From assembly GCF_014656215.1 (NCBI RefSeq), contig NZ_BNBZ01000004.1, positions 343,360 through 407,359 of the forward strand: a stretch of 64,000 nt of DNA, written 5' to 3'. This DNA is from Streptomyces zaomyceticus (GTDB lineage: Bacteria > Actinomycetota > Actinomycetes > Streptomycetales > Streptomycetaceae). Of this stretch, positions 17,420 to 29,600 are shown in pieces. Position 1 is the first letter of the stretch; the number at the start of each line of letters is the position of its first letter. The notes below the pieces were generated by a model that was not told where the DNA came from, searched no databases, and saw nothing but the letters and a program-made list of their open reading frames with translations. A program made the translations under genes and the position numbers.

Positions 17420-18319
17420 CTACAGCCAGCTCGCGAACTCCAGAAGCAGCTCGGCGTCCTGCCGGCGCCCCGCGGTCAGCGCCCGCGTCCCCGATTCGAC
17501 CGCCCGGAACAGGGTCCAGCCGCGCAGCCGCTCCCGGTCGAGGTCCAGGGAGTCCGCCAGCTTGTTGACCCGCCGACGGGCCGCCGAGGCGCCCGAGGAG
17601 GCGGCCACCAGGTCCTCGACCCGGTCGCGCACCAGCCGCGCCAGGTCGTACGCCCGCTCACCCACCAGCGGCTCCGGGCCGACGGCCAGCCAGGGCGTCC
17701 GGTCCCCGGCGAGCACCTTGCCCTGCCGGAAGTTCCCGTGCAGCAGCAGGGTCTCGGCGGAGGCGGCCACGAGCTCCTCGCGGGCGGCGAGCGCCGCCGC
17801 CGTGAGCTCGGAGGTCCCCGCCCCGGACAGGTGGGGGGCCATCGCCGCCGCCTGCCGGGCGGTCCGCTCGGCCACCGTCTCGAAGCCGTGCTCCGGCGCG
17901 GGCTCGACCCACAGTTTGCGTACGGTTCCCGCCGCCTCCAGGAGCGCCTTCGCCTCCGGAAGGGAGCGGAGCGACACCTCGGGGTGCAGCCGTTCGAGGA
18001 CGAGCGCGCCCTCTTCCGCGACGTCGAGGAGCTGGACCGCGCCCCAGCCGTTCCAGTGCGCGAGCGCCTCCCGTTCCCGGTCCGGCCGGGCGAACGGGGG
18101 AGCGATCTTGAGCGCGGCGGGGGAGCCGTCGGGCCGCCGGACGAGCACCACCAGGCTGCTCCGTCCGCCGGGTGCCATCACCCGTTCGGTCTCCAGGGAC
18201 GCGTGGTCCAGCACCCGGCCGGCGAGCTCGGGCAGCTTCCCGAGCCACTCGGCCGCGACGGCTTCCCCGTACGTCTCACCGAGCGTCCTGACCAGTCGCT
18301 GCGGCGGTTCGAAACCCAT
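17420..18319 (-). CDS. Aminoglycoside-phosphotransferase-like protein with degenerate active site
   Basis: A 299-aa protein with the APH/choline-kinase fold. The N-lobe lysine is present (ALKIA, K71). The catalytic loop, normally HGDxHxGN, reads HGNFRQGK (residues 194-201): the catalytic Asp is Asn, the second His is Arg and the metal-binding Asn is Lys. The metal-binding Asp of the usual IDPEP is Gly in AVGPEPLVGE. The fold is intact (RAYDLARLVRDRVEDL), so this is probably a pseudokinase rather than an antibiotic-resistance enzyme; from memory this variant recurs in Streptomyces. GAAGGA sits 11 bases before the ATG. It is 46 bp before the SPFH gene and 31 bp after the DUF4439 gene. Confidence 0.85.
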   Translation of the reverse strand: MGFEPPQRLVRTLGETYGEAVAAEWLGKLPELAGRVLDHASLETERVMAPGGRSSLVVLVRRPDGSPAALKIAPPFARPDREREALAHWNGWGAVQLLDVAEEGALVLERLHPEVSLRSLPEAKALLEAAGTVRKLWVEPAPEHGFETVAERTARQAAAMAPHLSGAGTSELTAAALAAREELVAASAETLLLHGNFRQGKVLAGDRTPWLAVGPEPLVGERAYDLARLVRDRVEDLVAASSGASAARRRVNKLADSLDLDRERLRGWTLFRAVESGTRALTAGRRQDAELLLEFASWL

Positions 18320-18350
18320 GCGTACGTTGTTCCTTCGGTCGGGGCCGGAC

Positions 18351-18767
18351 TCACACCCGCTCGGCGAGCCCAGGAAAGGTTACGTCGCTGCCGCGCCATC
18401 GGACCGCGCGTACCGCCGCCTCCCGGAGCGCGGCGGCCGCCTCGCGCCGCCCGCGGCCCTCGGAGGCCCGGACGAGGTCGGAGTAGACCCCGGCCACCCG
18501 GTCCTCGAGGACGGCGGCGAGTCGTACGGCGCCGGCCGGGTCCGCGACCCGGAACGGCAGCTCGTACGCGGCCTCCGCCATCACCGGTGTGCCGCCGAGG
18601 TCGCGGACGGCCCTGCGCAGCGCGTCCCGGTGTGCCCGGTGGGCCTCGTACGCGGCCGTGGCCTCGGCCCGGCGTTCCGTGCCGATCCGGCCGCCGACGA
18701 CCCCGTACCCGTACACCGCCGCGTGCTCGGCGGCCAGCGCGGCCTGGGTCGCGTCGAGGGCGCTCAT
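18351..18767 (-). CDS. Ferritin-like DUF4439 protein
   Basis: A 138-aa all-helical protein. The visible pattern is a four-helix bundle: LAAEHAAVYGYGVVGGRI, AHRAHRDALRRAVRDL, LEDRVAGVYSDLV and AAALREAAVRAVRW. It matches the ferritin-like DUF4439 family as recalled. The Glu/His pairs typical of ferritin-like metal sites appear in the first (EHAAVYGY) and second (HRAHRD) helices. The start codon overlaps the stop of the upstream lipoprotein gene (ATGA), so the two are coupled and probably work together. Function unestablished. Confidence 0.85.
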   Translation of the reverse strand: MSALDATQAALAAEHAAVYGYGVVGGRIGTERRAEATAAYEAHRAHRDALRRAVRDLGGTPVMAEAAYELPFRVADPAGAVRLAAVLEDRVAGVYSDLVRASEGRGRREAAAALREAAVRAVRWRGSDVTFPGLAERV

Positions 18768-19333
18768 GCCCGGGCTCCTTCGGTCAGCAGATAGGCGTGC
18801 GCGGCGCCGGCCGCGGCCACCGAGGCGAGCAGCCGGGCGTACTCGGGCGGGGCGGTGAGCAGCGCGGCGGTGTGCGCGTCGGAGGCCGTGCGTTCGGCCG
18901 CCGCGAGTTCCCTCAGCGCGGCCCGGGGGTCGGTGGCCACGGGCACGGGGGAGGCGGTGGGCTTCGCAGAGGCAGAGGCAGAGGCAGAGGCAGAGGAGGT
19001 AGAGGCCGGGGCGGCCGTCGCCGGCCGTACCGTCGTACCGCCCTCGCCGAGGGCCACGGCGTGCGCCGCCACCGAGCGCCGCAGCGGGTTCAGCCGGGGT
19101 GCGAGGGCCGGGTGCGCGGCGAGGGCGGCGTCGTAACGTTCCAGCAGGGTCCTGGAGGCGGCCACGGAGCGCAGCCGGAGGGCCGCCTCGGCGCGTGCCA
19201 CCCGCTCGGCCTCCAGTTCGGCGGCTCCGGGCTTCCTCGGGGCGGGCTCTTCCGAGGTGCAGCCCGAGAGCGCCGCCGCGGCGGCGGCCGAGACCCCCGC
19301 CGTCAGGAGTGCGCGCCTGCCCGTCGTCGTCAC
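18764..19333 (-). CDS. Putative lipoprotein, helical, partner of DUF4439
   Basis: A 189-aa exported protein. The N-terminus [24 protein letters not shown] has a twin-arginine pair, a hydrophobic core and a lipobox (LSGC, Cys about 24), so it is likely a lipid-anchored protein exported by Sec or Tat. The mature part is helical ([20 protein letters not shown]) with a Ser-Ala repeat linker encoded by a 6-bp DNA repeat (18966-18995). GTG 19333 is chosen because GAGGGAGAG precedes it and because the lipoprotein signal begins there; the longer frame to 19492 is not plausible. It heads the four-gene leftward group and is divergent from rimP. Confidence 0.8.
   Translation of the reverse strand: MTTTGRRALLTAGVSAAAAAALSGCTSEEPAPRKPGAAELEAERVARAEAALRLRSVAASRTLLERYDAALAAHPALAPRLNPLRRSVAAHAVALGEGGTTVRPATAAPASTSSASASASASAKPTASPVPVATDPRAALRELAAAERTASDAHTAALLTAPPEYARLLASVAAAGAAHAYLLTEGARA
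18966..18995. repeat. Five perfect GCAGAG hexamers
   Basis: Five copies of the 6-mer in tandem, encoding an alternating Ser-Ala linker in the lipoprotein. Unit length is a multiple of three, so copy-number change would alter linker length without breaking the frame. Confidence 0.9.
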
Positions 19334-19512
19334 GCTCTCTCCCTCGGCCGTGGTACGTCGTCGAAGATCGTCGGGATCACCGCAGGCGAGCGTACCCGCG
19401 GCCCCCGGGGCGGTGGACGGCAACACCCCCCGGGACCGGATACCCTTTGGTCTGACACGCGACGAACACGCGGCGAACCCACAACAGCACACGCGGCCGA
19501 GGAGTCACCCGG

Positions 19513-20010
19513 ATGAGCACCACCCAGAGCGACAGGCTGCGCGGACTCGTGGAGCCGCTGGTCCACGCGAAGGACCTGGATCTGGAAGAGATCGAGGTGT
19601 CCCGGGCCGGCCGCCGCGGACTGGTGAGGATCGTCGTCGATTCGGACGAGGGCGTGGAGCTGGACGCCTGTGCCGAGCTGAGCCGCGCGATCTCCGAGAA
19701 GCTCGACGAGACCGACGTGATGGGCGAGGGCGAGTACGTCCTCGAAGTCAGTTCCCCCGGCGCCGACCGCCCCCTGACCCAGCACCGCCACTACGTGCGC
19801 GCCACGGGCCGTCTGGTCAAGCTCCAGCTCGCCGAGACCGAAGAACTGGTCGCACGGATTCTCGCCGTGGACGAGAACGGCCTCGACCTCGAGGTGCCGG
19901 GCGTGAAGGGGCGCAAGCCCACCGCCCGCCGGGTCGAGTTCGCCGACATCGTCAAGGCGCGTGTCGAGATCGAGTTCAACCGCAAGGACAAGAAGGAAGA
20001 GGAGGCGTAG
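19513..20010 (+). CDS. rimP: Ribosome maturation factor RimP
   Basis: A 165-aa factor needed for 30S subunit maturation. The N-terminal domain shows [21 protein letters not shown] and [20 protein letters not shown]; the central [17 protein letters not shown] is the family signature. The C-terminal Sm-like domain ends with a Lys/Glu-rich tail ([10 protein letters not shown]). GGAG nine bases upstream supports the ATG. It is the first gene of the transcription/translation operon and lies two bases before nusA. Confidence 0.97.
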   Translation: MSTTQSDRLRGLVEPLVHAKDLDLEEIEVSRAGRRGLVRIVVDSDEGVELDACAELSRAISEKLDETDVMGEGEYVLEVSSPGADRPLTQHRHYVRATGRLVKLQLAETEELVARILAVDENGLDLEVPGVKGRKPTARRVEFADIVKARVEIEFNRKDKKEEEA

Positions 20011-20012
20011 CC

Positions 20013-21008
20013 GTGGACATCGACGTGAAGCTGCTCAAGGGCTTGGCGCATGAGAAGGAGATCTCCTTCGACCTGCTGGTCGAGGCGATCGAGTCGGCCC
20101 TCCTCATCGCCTACCACCGCACCCCCGACGCCCGCCGCCACGCGCGCGTGGAGCTGGACCGGCTCACCGGTCACGTGACGGTGTGGGCGAAGGAAGACCC
20201 CTCCGATCTGGAGGAGGGCCAGGAGCCCAAGGACTTCGACGACACCCCGTCGGACTTCGGCCGGATCGCCGCGAGCACCGCCCGCCAGGTGATCCAGCAG
20301 CGTCTGCGCGACGCGGAGAACGACGTGACGTTCGGCGAGTACGCGCGCCGCGAGGGCGATGTCGTCGCCGGTGTCGTGCAGCAGGGCAAGGACCCGAAGA
20401 ACGTCCTCGTCCGGCTCGACGACAAGCTGGAGGCCATTCTTCCGGTGCAGGAGCAGGTGCCGGGCGAGGACTACACGCACGGTCTGCGGCTGCGGACGTA
20501 CGTCGTCCGGGTGGCGAAGGGTGTGCGCGGCCCGTCCGTCACCCTTTCGCGTACCCACCCCAATCTGGTGAAGAAGCTCTTCGCCCTCGAGGTGCCGGAG
20601 ATCGCCGACGGCTCGGTCGAGATCGCGGCGATCGCCCGTGAGGCCGGTCACCGCACCAAGATCGCCGTTCGTTCCACCCGTTCGGGTCTGAACCCCAAGG
20701 GTGCCTGCATCGGCCCGATGGGCAGCCGCGTCCGCAATGTGATGGCGGAGCTGCTCGGCGAGAAGATCGACATCGTCGACTGGTCGGACGACCCGGCCGA
20801 GATGGTGGCGAACGCCCTCTCCCCGGCCCGGGTCTCCCGGGTCGAGGTCGTCGACATGGCCGCCCGCTCCGCGCGGGTGACGGTGCCGGACTACCAGCTG
20901 TCGCTGGCGATCGGCAAGGAGGGCCAGAACGCCCGCCTCGCCGCGCGTCTCACCGGATGGCGGATCGACATCCGTCCGGACACGGAGCCGAGCGGTTCCG
21001 AGGACTGA
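20013..21008 (+). CDS. nusA: Transcription termination/antitermination factor NusA
   Basis: A 331-aa RNA polymerase-associated factor modulating pausing, termination and rRNA antitermination. The order is: N-terminal domain ([18 protein letters not shown]), S1 domain (about 120-185, [20 protein letters not shown]), then two KH domains ([15 protein letters not shown] and [16 protein letters not shown]). As in other actinobacteria, the C-terminal acidic repeats of the E. coli protein are missing. It starts at GTG 20013 after GAAGAGGAGG within the end of rimP. The rrn antitermination leader at the right edge of this window would be a target. Confidence 0.97.
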   Translation: MDIDVKLLKGLAHEKEISFDLLVEAIESALLIAYHRTPDARRHARVELDRLTGHVTVWAKEDPSDLEEGQEPKDFDDTPSDFGRIAASTARQVIQQRLRDAENDVTFGEYARREGDVVAGVVQQGKDPKNVLVRLDDKLEAILPVQEQVPGEDYTHGLRLRTYVVRVAKGVRGPSVTLSRTHPNLVKKLFALEVPEIADGSVEIAAIAREAGHRTKIAVRSTRSGLNPKGACIGPMGSRVRNVMAELLGEKIDIVDWSDDPAEMVANALSPARVSRVEVVDMAARSARVTVPDYQLSLAIGKEGQNARLAARLTGWRIDIRPDTEPSGSED

Positions 21009-21082
21009 GCCGTTTTTTGGCCAACGAGTGTTCGATTCTTGCCCCGAACAGGTGAGGTCGGTACGGGGAGGTAGACTTAATC

Positions 21083-21364
21083 GTGTCTGGCCGGACGCAT
21101 GCCCGCGCGTGCCCTGAGCGAACCTGTGTGGGGTGCCGGGAGCGAGCGGCCAAGAGCGATCTGCTGCGGATCGTGGTGAACAAGGACGAGTGCGTTCCTG
21201 ATCATCGCGGTACGCTGCCCGGCCGGGGTGCGTACGTGCACCCCGCCGTGGCTTGTCTCGATCTGGCGGTCCGCCGCCGGGCGTTCCCGAGAGCCTTCAA
21301 GGTCCAGGGCCCGCTCGAAACAGCGGAACTGCGTCAGCACGTCGAACAGCCGGCACCGCAGTGA
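21083..21364 (+). CDS. YlxR family RNA-binding protein
   Basis: A 93-aa basic protein with the YlxR signature: [20 protein letters not shown] and GRGAYVHP, followed by the helical [12 protein letters not shown]. The two-Cys CVGC is typical of the family. It lies between nusA and infB, the standard YlxR position. GGGGAGGT lies ten bases before GTG 21083. The family binds RNA or nucleoid components; precise role is unsettled. Confidence 0.93.
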   Translation: MSGRTHARACPERTCVGCRERAAKSDLLRIVVNKDECVPDHRGTLPGRGAYVHPAVACLDLAVRRRAFPRAFKVQGPLETAELRQHVEQPAPQ

Positions 21365-21431
21365 AACAAGAAGTACGGCACGGAACACCGTGCGGTCAGG
21401 TACCTCGCGAGTTGGAAGTAGGTCGAGATTG

Positions 21432-21464
21432 CGATGAGCACTCGATGAGTACGCGATGAGTACG
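21432..21464 (+). repeat. Three tandem 11-bp units in the infB leader
   Basis: CGATGAGTACG occurs twice in direct succession (21443-21453 and 21454-21464), preceded by a degenerate copy CGATGAGCACT (21432-21442). This lies in the ylxR-infB spacer, just upstream of a hairpin and the infB start. Confidence 0.85.
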
Positions 21465-21480
21465 CCCATGAAGTAGCGAC

Positions 21481-21501
21481 GGTCCGGCGGTAACCCGGAC
21501 C
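21481..21501 (+). promoter_or_regulatory. Hairpin just upstream of the infB ribosome binding site
   Basis: GGTCCGG (21481-21487) pairs with CCGGACC (21495-21501), 7-base loop, ending five bases before the AAGGAG of infB. Too weak and too close to be a terminator; it could adjust access to the start or be an RNA-processing site. Confidence 0.5.
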
Positions 21502-21516
21502 TCACAAAGGAGCAAA

Positions 21517-24627
<3,111 letters not shown>

Positions 24628-24772
24628 TCGCGTCCGATCGCAGCAGTGAGCCGGGGCCGGTCGGCGGAAAGTATTCCGTCGATCGGCCCCGGCCGTTGCG
24701 TGTACGGTTTCGGTGTCCCCGCCGAGTGGTCGGCGGGCACCGAACCCGAACCGGCGGGACATCCGGACATAC

Positions 24773-25066
24773 ATGTATGTGGGGACACTGTCCTTCGATC
24801 TGCTCCTCGGCGACGTACGTTCGTTGAAGGAGAAACGCTCCGTCGTCAAGCCGATCGTGGCCGAGCTCCAGCGGAAATTCGCGGTGAGCGTGGCGGAGGT
24901 CGGCGGCCAGAACCTCCATCGGCGGGCCGAGATCGGCGTCGCGATGGTGTCGGGGGATCCGGGACACCTCAGCGACGTACTGGACCGGTGCGAGCGGCTC
25001 GTCGCCGCGCGTCCCGAGGTGGAGCTGCTGTCGGTGCGCCGCAGGCTCCACACTGATGAAGACTGA
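24773..25066 (+). CDS. DUF503/YlxP-like protein
   Basis: A 97-aa alpha-beta protein with the DUF503 pattern: MYVGTLSFDLLLGDVRSLKE, KRSVVKPIVAEL, FAVSVAEVGGQNLHRRAEIG and a tail HLSDVLDRCERLV. It lies between infB and rbfA, the standard YlxP position. The ATG at 24773 matches the family N-terminus; the longer frame from 24713 adds residues without homology-like content. Function unclear; RbfA-like involvement in ribosome biogenesis is often suggested. Confidence 0.9.
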   Translation: MYVGTLSFDLLLGDVRSLKEKRSVVKPIVAELQRKFAVSVAEVGGQNLHRRAEIGVAMVSGDPGHLSDVLDRCERLVAARPEVELLSVRRRLHTDED

Positions 25067-25095
25067 TTGAGCAAGGCAAAGAAGGAGAAGGACCA

Positions 25096-25536
25096 GTGGC
25101 CGACAACGCGCGGGCGAAGAAGCTGGCAGACCTCATCCGGGAGGTGGTCGCCGAGAAGCTGCAGCGCGGCATCAAGGACCCCCGCCTGGGCACGCACGTG
25201 ACCATCACGGACACCCGCGTCACCGGCGACCTGCGGGAGGCCACGGTCTTCTACACGGTCTACGGCGACGACGAGGAGCGGGCGAGCGCCGCAGCCGGAC
25301 TGGAGAGCGCCAAGGGCATCCTCCGTTCGGCCGTGGGCCGCGCGGCGGGGACCAAGTTCACCCCCACCCTGGCCTTCGTGGCCGACGCCCTCCCGGAGAA
25401 CGCCAAGACGATCGAGGACCTCCTCGACAAGGCGCGGGCCTCGGACGCCCAGGTGCGGGAGGCGTCCTCGGGCGCCCACTTCGCGGGCGACGCCGACCCC
25501 TACAAGAAGCCGGGCGAGGACGAAGCCGCCGAATGA
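25096..25536 (+). CDS. rbfA: 30S ribosome-binding factor RbfA
   Basis: A 146-aa KH-fold factor for 16S rRNA 5'-end maturation. Signatures: ARAKKLADLIREVVAEKLQR, DPRLGTHVTITDTRVTGDL and ATVFYTVYGDDEE. A C-terminal acidic tail (KKPGEDEAAE) follows. GTG 25096 is preceded by GAAGGAGAAGGA. Its stop overlaps the truB start (ATGA). Confidence 0.97.
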   Translation: MADNARAKKLADLIREVVAEKLQRGIKDPRLGTHVTITDTRVTGDLREATVFYTVYGDDEERASAAAGLESAKGILRSAVGRAAGTKFTPTLAFVADALPENAKTIEDLLDKARASDAQVREASSGAHFAGDADPYKKPGEDEAAE

Positions 25537-26432
25537 GCAACGCAGCACGCACGCCCGACGGCCTTGTCATCGTCGACAAGCCGTCGGGCTTCACCTCGCA
25601 CGACGTCGTGGCCAAGATGCGGGGGATCGCGAAGACCCGCCGGGTGGGCCACGCCGGCACGCTCGACCCCATGGCCACCGGCGTCCTCGTCCTCGGCGTG
25701 GAGCGGGCGACGAAGCTCCTCGGTCACCTCGCGCTGACCGAGAAGGAGTACCTGGGCACGATCCGCCTGGGCCAGACGACGGTCACCGACGACGCCGAGG
25801 GCGAGATCACGGCCTCCGTCGACGCCTCCAAGGTGACCCGCGAGGGCATCGACGCGGGCGTCGCCGAGCTGACCGGCGCCATCATGCAGGTGCCGTCGAA
25901 GGTCTCCGCGATCAAGATCGACGGCAAGCGGTCGTACGCCCGTGTGCGCGGCGGCGAGGAGTTCGAGATCCCGGCCCGCCCGGTCACCGTCTCCTCCTTC
26001 CAGGTGTACGACGTCCGTGAGGCGACCGCCGAGGACGGCACCCCCGTCGTCGACCTGGTCGTCTCCGTCGTCTGCTCCTCCGGTACGTACATCCGGGCGC
26101 TCGCCCGGGACCTCGGCGCGGGGCTCGGCGTGGGCGGTCATCTGACCGCGCTGCGCCGCACCCGGGTCGGGCCGTACAAGCTGGACGCGGCGAAGACCCT
26201 CGACCAGCTCCAGCAGGAGCTGACGGTCATGCCGGTCGCCGACGCGGCCTCGGCGGCGTTCCCCCGGTGGGAGGTCGACGAGAAGCGGGCCAAGCTGCTG
26301 CTCAACGGCGTCCGCCTGGAGATGCCGGAGTACCCGGCCGGTCCGGTCGCGGTCTTCGGGCCCGACGGGACGCTGCTGGCGCTCGTGGAGGACCAGCGGG
26401 GCAAGGCCAAGAGCCTCGCCGTCTTCGGCTGA
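25533..26432 (+). CDS. truB: tRNA pseudouridine(55) synthase TruB
   Basis: A 299-aa enzyme making pseudouridine 55 in the T-loop of tRNAs. Motif I is DGLVIVDKPSGFTSHDVV; the catalytic Asp is in RVGHAGTLDPMATGVLVL. The C-terminal PUA-like part includes DEKRAKLLLNGVRL. Length is normal. Its ATG overlaps rbfA by four bases. A hairpin/poly-C element follows (26455-26489). Confidence 0.97.
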   Translation: MSNAARTPDGLVIVDKPSGFTSHDVVAKMRGIAKTRRVGHAGTLDPMATGVLVLGVERATKLLGHLALTEKEYLGTIRLGQTTVTDDAEGEITASVDASKVTREGIDAGVAELTGAIMQVPSKVSAIKIDGKRSYARVRGGEEFEIPARPVTVSSFQVYDVREATAEDGTPVVDLVVSVVCSSGTYIRALARDLGAGLGVGGHLTALRRTRVGPYKLDAAKTLDQLQQELTVMPVADAASAAFPRWEVDEKRAKLLLNGVRLEMPEYPAGPVAVFGPDGTLLALVEDQRGKAKSLAVFG

Positions 26433-26454
26433 TCCGGACGGTTCACGGCCGGCT

Positions 26455-26489
26455 GTGGGGCGGGCACGCGCGCGTGCCCCCCCCCCCAC
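26455..26489 (+). terminator. Hairpin with an 11-C tract after truB
   Basis: An 18-bp perfect palindrome, GGGCACGCG then CGCGTGCCC (26462-26479), is flanked by G-rich (26455-26460) and C-rich sequence that extends the stem. The right arm runs into eleven consecutive C residues (26477-26487). Probable terminator of the rimP-truB operon. Confidence 0.7.
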
Positions 26490-26634
26490 TTGTCTCCCCC
26501 TGCCGGAGCCTGTCCCGCCGAACGCCGGAGAATCACCCGATCAGGGAGGCGCTCGGAGTGAACGGGGGAGTGACCGGGGGCGCGTTTCCCTTCCTGGTTC
26601 TTCGCGTGATCACCGGCGACCTACCGTCGACTCC

Positions 26635-29600
26635 ATGGGACGCGGGGACCTGGCGACGCTGGTACGGATCTGCGATCTGGCGGGCCGGCCTCGCGGCACC
26701 GGATTCCTCGCCGACCACCACGGAACGGTCGTCACCAGTCACGAAGCCGTCGACGGGCTGAGCCGTGTCGTCCTGCACGCCCCCGGCGACCGGACCTGGC
26801 TCGCCGAGGCCGAGGCCGTCACCGCCCTGCCGGAGAGCGGCCTCGCGCTCGTACGGACCGAAGGGCTCGGAGTCCGACCGCTGCCGGTCGCGACCCGCGC
26901 CGAGATCGAGCCCGGCACCTACGTACGGATCGCCGCCCACGGCTGGCGCGAGGCGCGCGTCCTCGGCCCGGCGGCCGTCACGTACACCGCCACCGACCGC
27001 TTCCACACCCTCGCCGACGCCCTCGAACTCGTCATCGGCACCGAGGGGGCCGAGGCGCTCCGGCTCGGCGGAGACGCCGCGGGCGGTCCCGTCCTCGACA
27101 CCACCACCGGCACCGTCCTCGCCGTCCTCGGCACCGCCCTGCACGGCGACCGCCAGGGCGCCGGATACGCGGTGCCGCTCCGGCCGGCGGGCCCCCTCTC
27201 CGCCCTCCTGCGGCGCAACGCGGCCACCGTCCCCGCCTACGGCCCCGACCTCAACCTCGCCGGAATCCTGGAGCTCACCGCCACCTCCACCGGGCCCGCA
27301 CCGGAACCCGACCCCTGGCCCGAGCCCGTCGAACGCCCCGATTGCGTCCGGGAGTTCGCCCGCTTCACCGCCGGCGAGGTGCCGGTCCTGGCGCTCGTCG
27401 GCGCCCCCGGCACCGGCCGTACGACCGCCCTCGCCGCCCTCTGCGCCCGGCGCGCCCGGGGGGTCGCACCCGCCCCCACCGTCCGGCTGCGCGGCGCCGA
27501 CCTGCGCGCCGAGGACGGCTCGCTCGCCGACGCCGTCGGCCGCGCCCTGCACCAGGCGGGCCGGATCGTCGCGGCCTCCGGGGCGTCCGGCGACACCACC
27601 ACCGCCACCCCGGAGCGGGCCGCCGCCCTCGCCCACGCGGCGGGCCGCCCGCTGCTCGTCCTCCTCGACGGCCCCGAGGAGATGCCCCCGCTCCTCGCCC
27701 ACCGGCTCGCCGACTGGACGACGGCCACCGAGGCCTGGCTCCGCGCCCACCACGTCCATCTCGTCACGGCATGCCGCCCCGAGCACTGGGAGCGGGCCGG
27801 CGCCCTCTACAACCCGCGGGCCCTGCACCGGCCGGCGACCGGCCCCGGCGCCGGACTGCCCGCCGCCCTCGTCCTCGGGTCGTACTCGGAGACGGAGGCG
27901 CGGTCCGTGCGCGAGGGGTACGGGATCGGGGAGGCGGACCTCGCCGAGGCCGACGCCCGCCACCCGCTCGCCCTGCGGCTGCTCGCCGAGGTACGGACCG
28001 CGCTGCCGGGGGACGTGCCGGGGAGGCCCGGGCGCGAGGAGATCTTCACCGCCTATCTGGACCTGATGTGTCTGCGGACCGCCGTCCGGATCGCGGCGGG
28101 CTCCCGGCCCCTCGTCCGGGGGGCCGCCGTACGCCGGCTCGCCGCGCGCGTGACCGGCCAGGTCCACGAGGCGGCCCGCCGCTGTCTCGGCCCGGGGCAC
28201 GGCGTCCTCGACCGGGCCTCCTTCGAGGAGCTCTTCCCCTGGCGGGAGGGCTGGGCCTCTGCCGTCCTCACCGAAGGGCTGCTCGTCCCGGCGGGCTCCG
28301 GCTACCGCTTCGCCCACGAGGAGGTGGCCGACTGGGTGCAGGCGGCCCATCTGGACCTGGACGGCGCGCTCCGGGCCCTGCTCGGCCCGGGGGCCGATGC
28401 CCCGCCCCCGCCGGAGCCCGGTGCCCCGATCCCACCGACGTCCGCTGCCCGCGCTCCGTCGCCGCCCACCGCCGGCCCCGCGCCCGTCCCCGTCCCCGCC
28501 CCCGGCCCCGTCGTCGTGTCCGCCCCCGGGCCTGTCGCCGTGCCCGGCCCCGCACCCGTGCCCGCGCCGGGCGTCCCCCGGCAGCGGACCCCCGCCGAGG
28601 CGCGCCCGCCCGTCCCCCGTCACCGCATCGGCCCGGTGCTCCAGGCCCTCCTGCTGCTCCACCACGAGCGCGGCCCGGCAGGTCTCGCCCCCCGCCTCGC
28701 CGCGCTCGTCGAGGCCCTCGACGGCTTCGCCGGCGAGGAGGGCGGAGAGCCGGGCGACGGGCCCTGGTGGGCCGCCCGGCTGTTCGGCGAGAGCGTGCGC
28801 CGGCTGGGGGACCCCCGGCCGTACCTGCCCGTGCTGCGCCTGCTCGCGGACCGGATCGGGGCCCACGCCGAGCGGCACGCGGTCTTCGCCGGGTTCGGGC
28901 CCGCGTTCTGGCTGGGGCTCCCGCTCGGGGAGGACGAGCGGATCGATCTGCTGCGGCGGCTCGTGCCCGCGGACCCGCCGCCCGGCCCGGAAGCCCGCGA
29001 CGACCGGGCGCTCGACGCGGTCGACGCCCTGCTCGCCGCCGACCCCCGGGGCGTCCAGCCGCTGCTCTGCCGCTGGTTCGGCGACGACCGGCCCCTCCCC
29101 GCCGTCCCGGGCGCCACCGTCGCCAGCGCGGCCCAGGCCCTGCTGCGCGCCCATCGGGCACTCGCCGTCGACGACCTGTGCGAGGCGCTCGTCGCCACCG
29201 CCCACCCGCTCGCCGACGGGCTCCTCGCCGCCCTCGCCGCGGACGAGCCCTCCGCCGTCTGCCGGGCCGTCGACCGCTGGGCCCACGACGACGGGCGCCC
29301 CGAGCGGCGCGTCGCCGCCGCCACTTACGGGCATCTGGTCGCCGGACACGCCACCGGCTCGGCCGACCGGGAACTCCTCCGCTTCGCCGCCCTCGCCCTG
29401 CTCGCCCGCCCCGGCGACCAGTCCCTCCACGGCGCCGCCCTCGGCCTGCTGATCCGCGACCCGCACACCCGCGCCCGCCATCTGCCCCGCGCCCTCGCCG
29501 AGCCCCGGGTGCCCGCGGGCGCCCTCGCCGAGGCCCTGGCGGCCGACCCCGGGCCGGTGCTCGCCGCCTTCGGGGCCCGGCTGCACGGCACGGGTGAGGT

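Noticed and set aside
17420..18319. An antibiotic-resistance aminoglycoside phosphotransferase
   Set aside because: Catalytic and metal-binding residues are replaced, so activity is unlikely.
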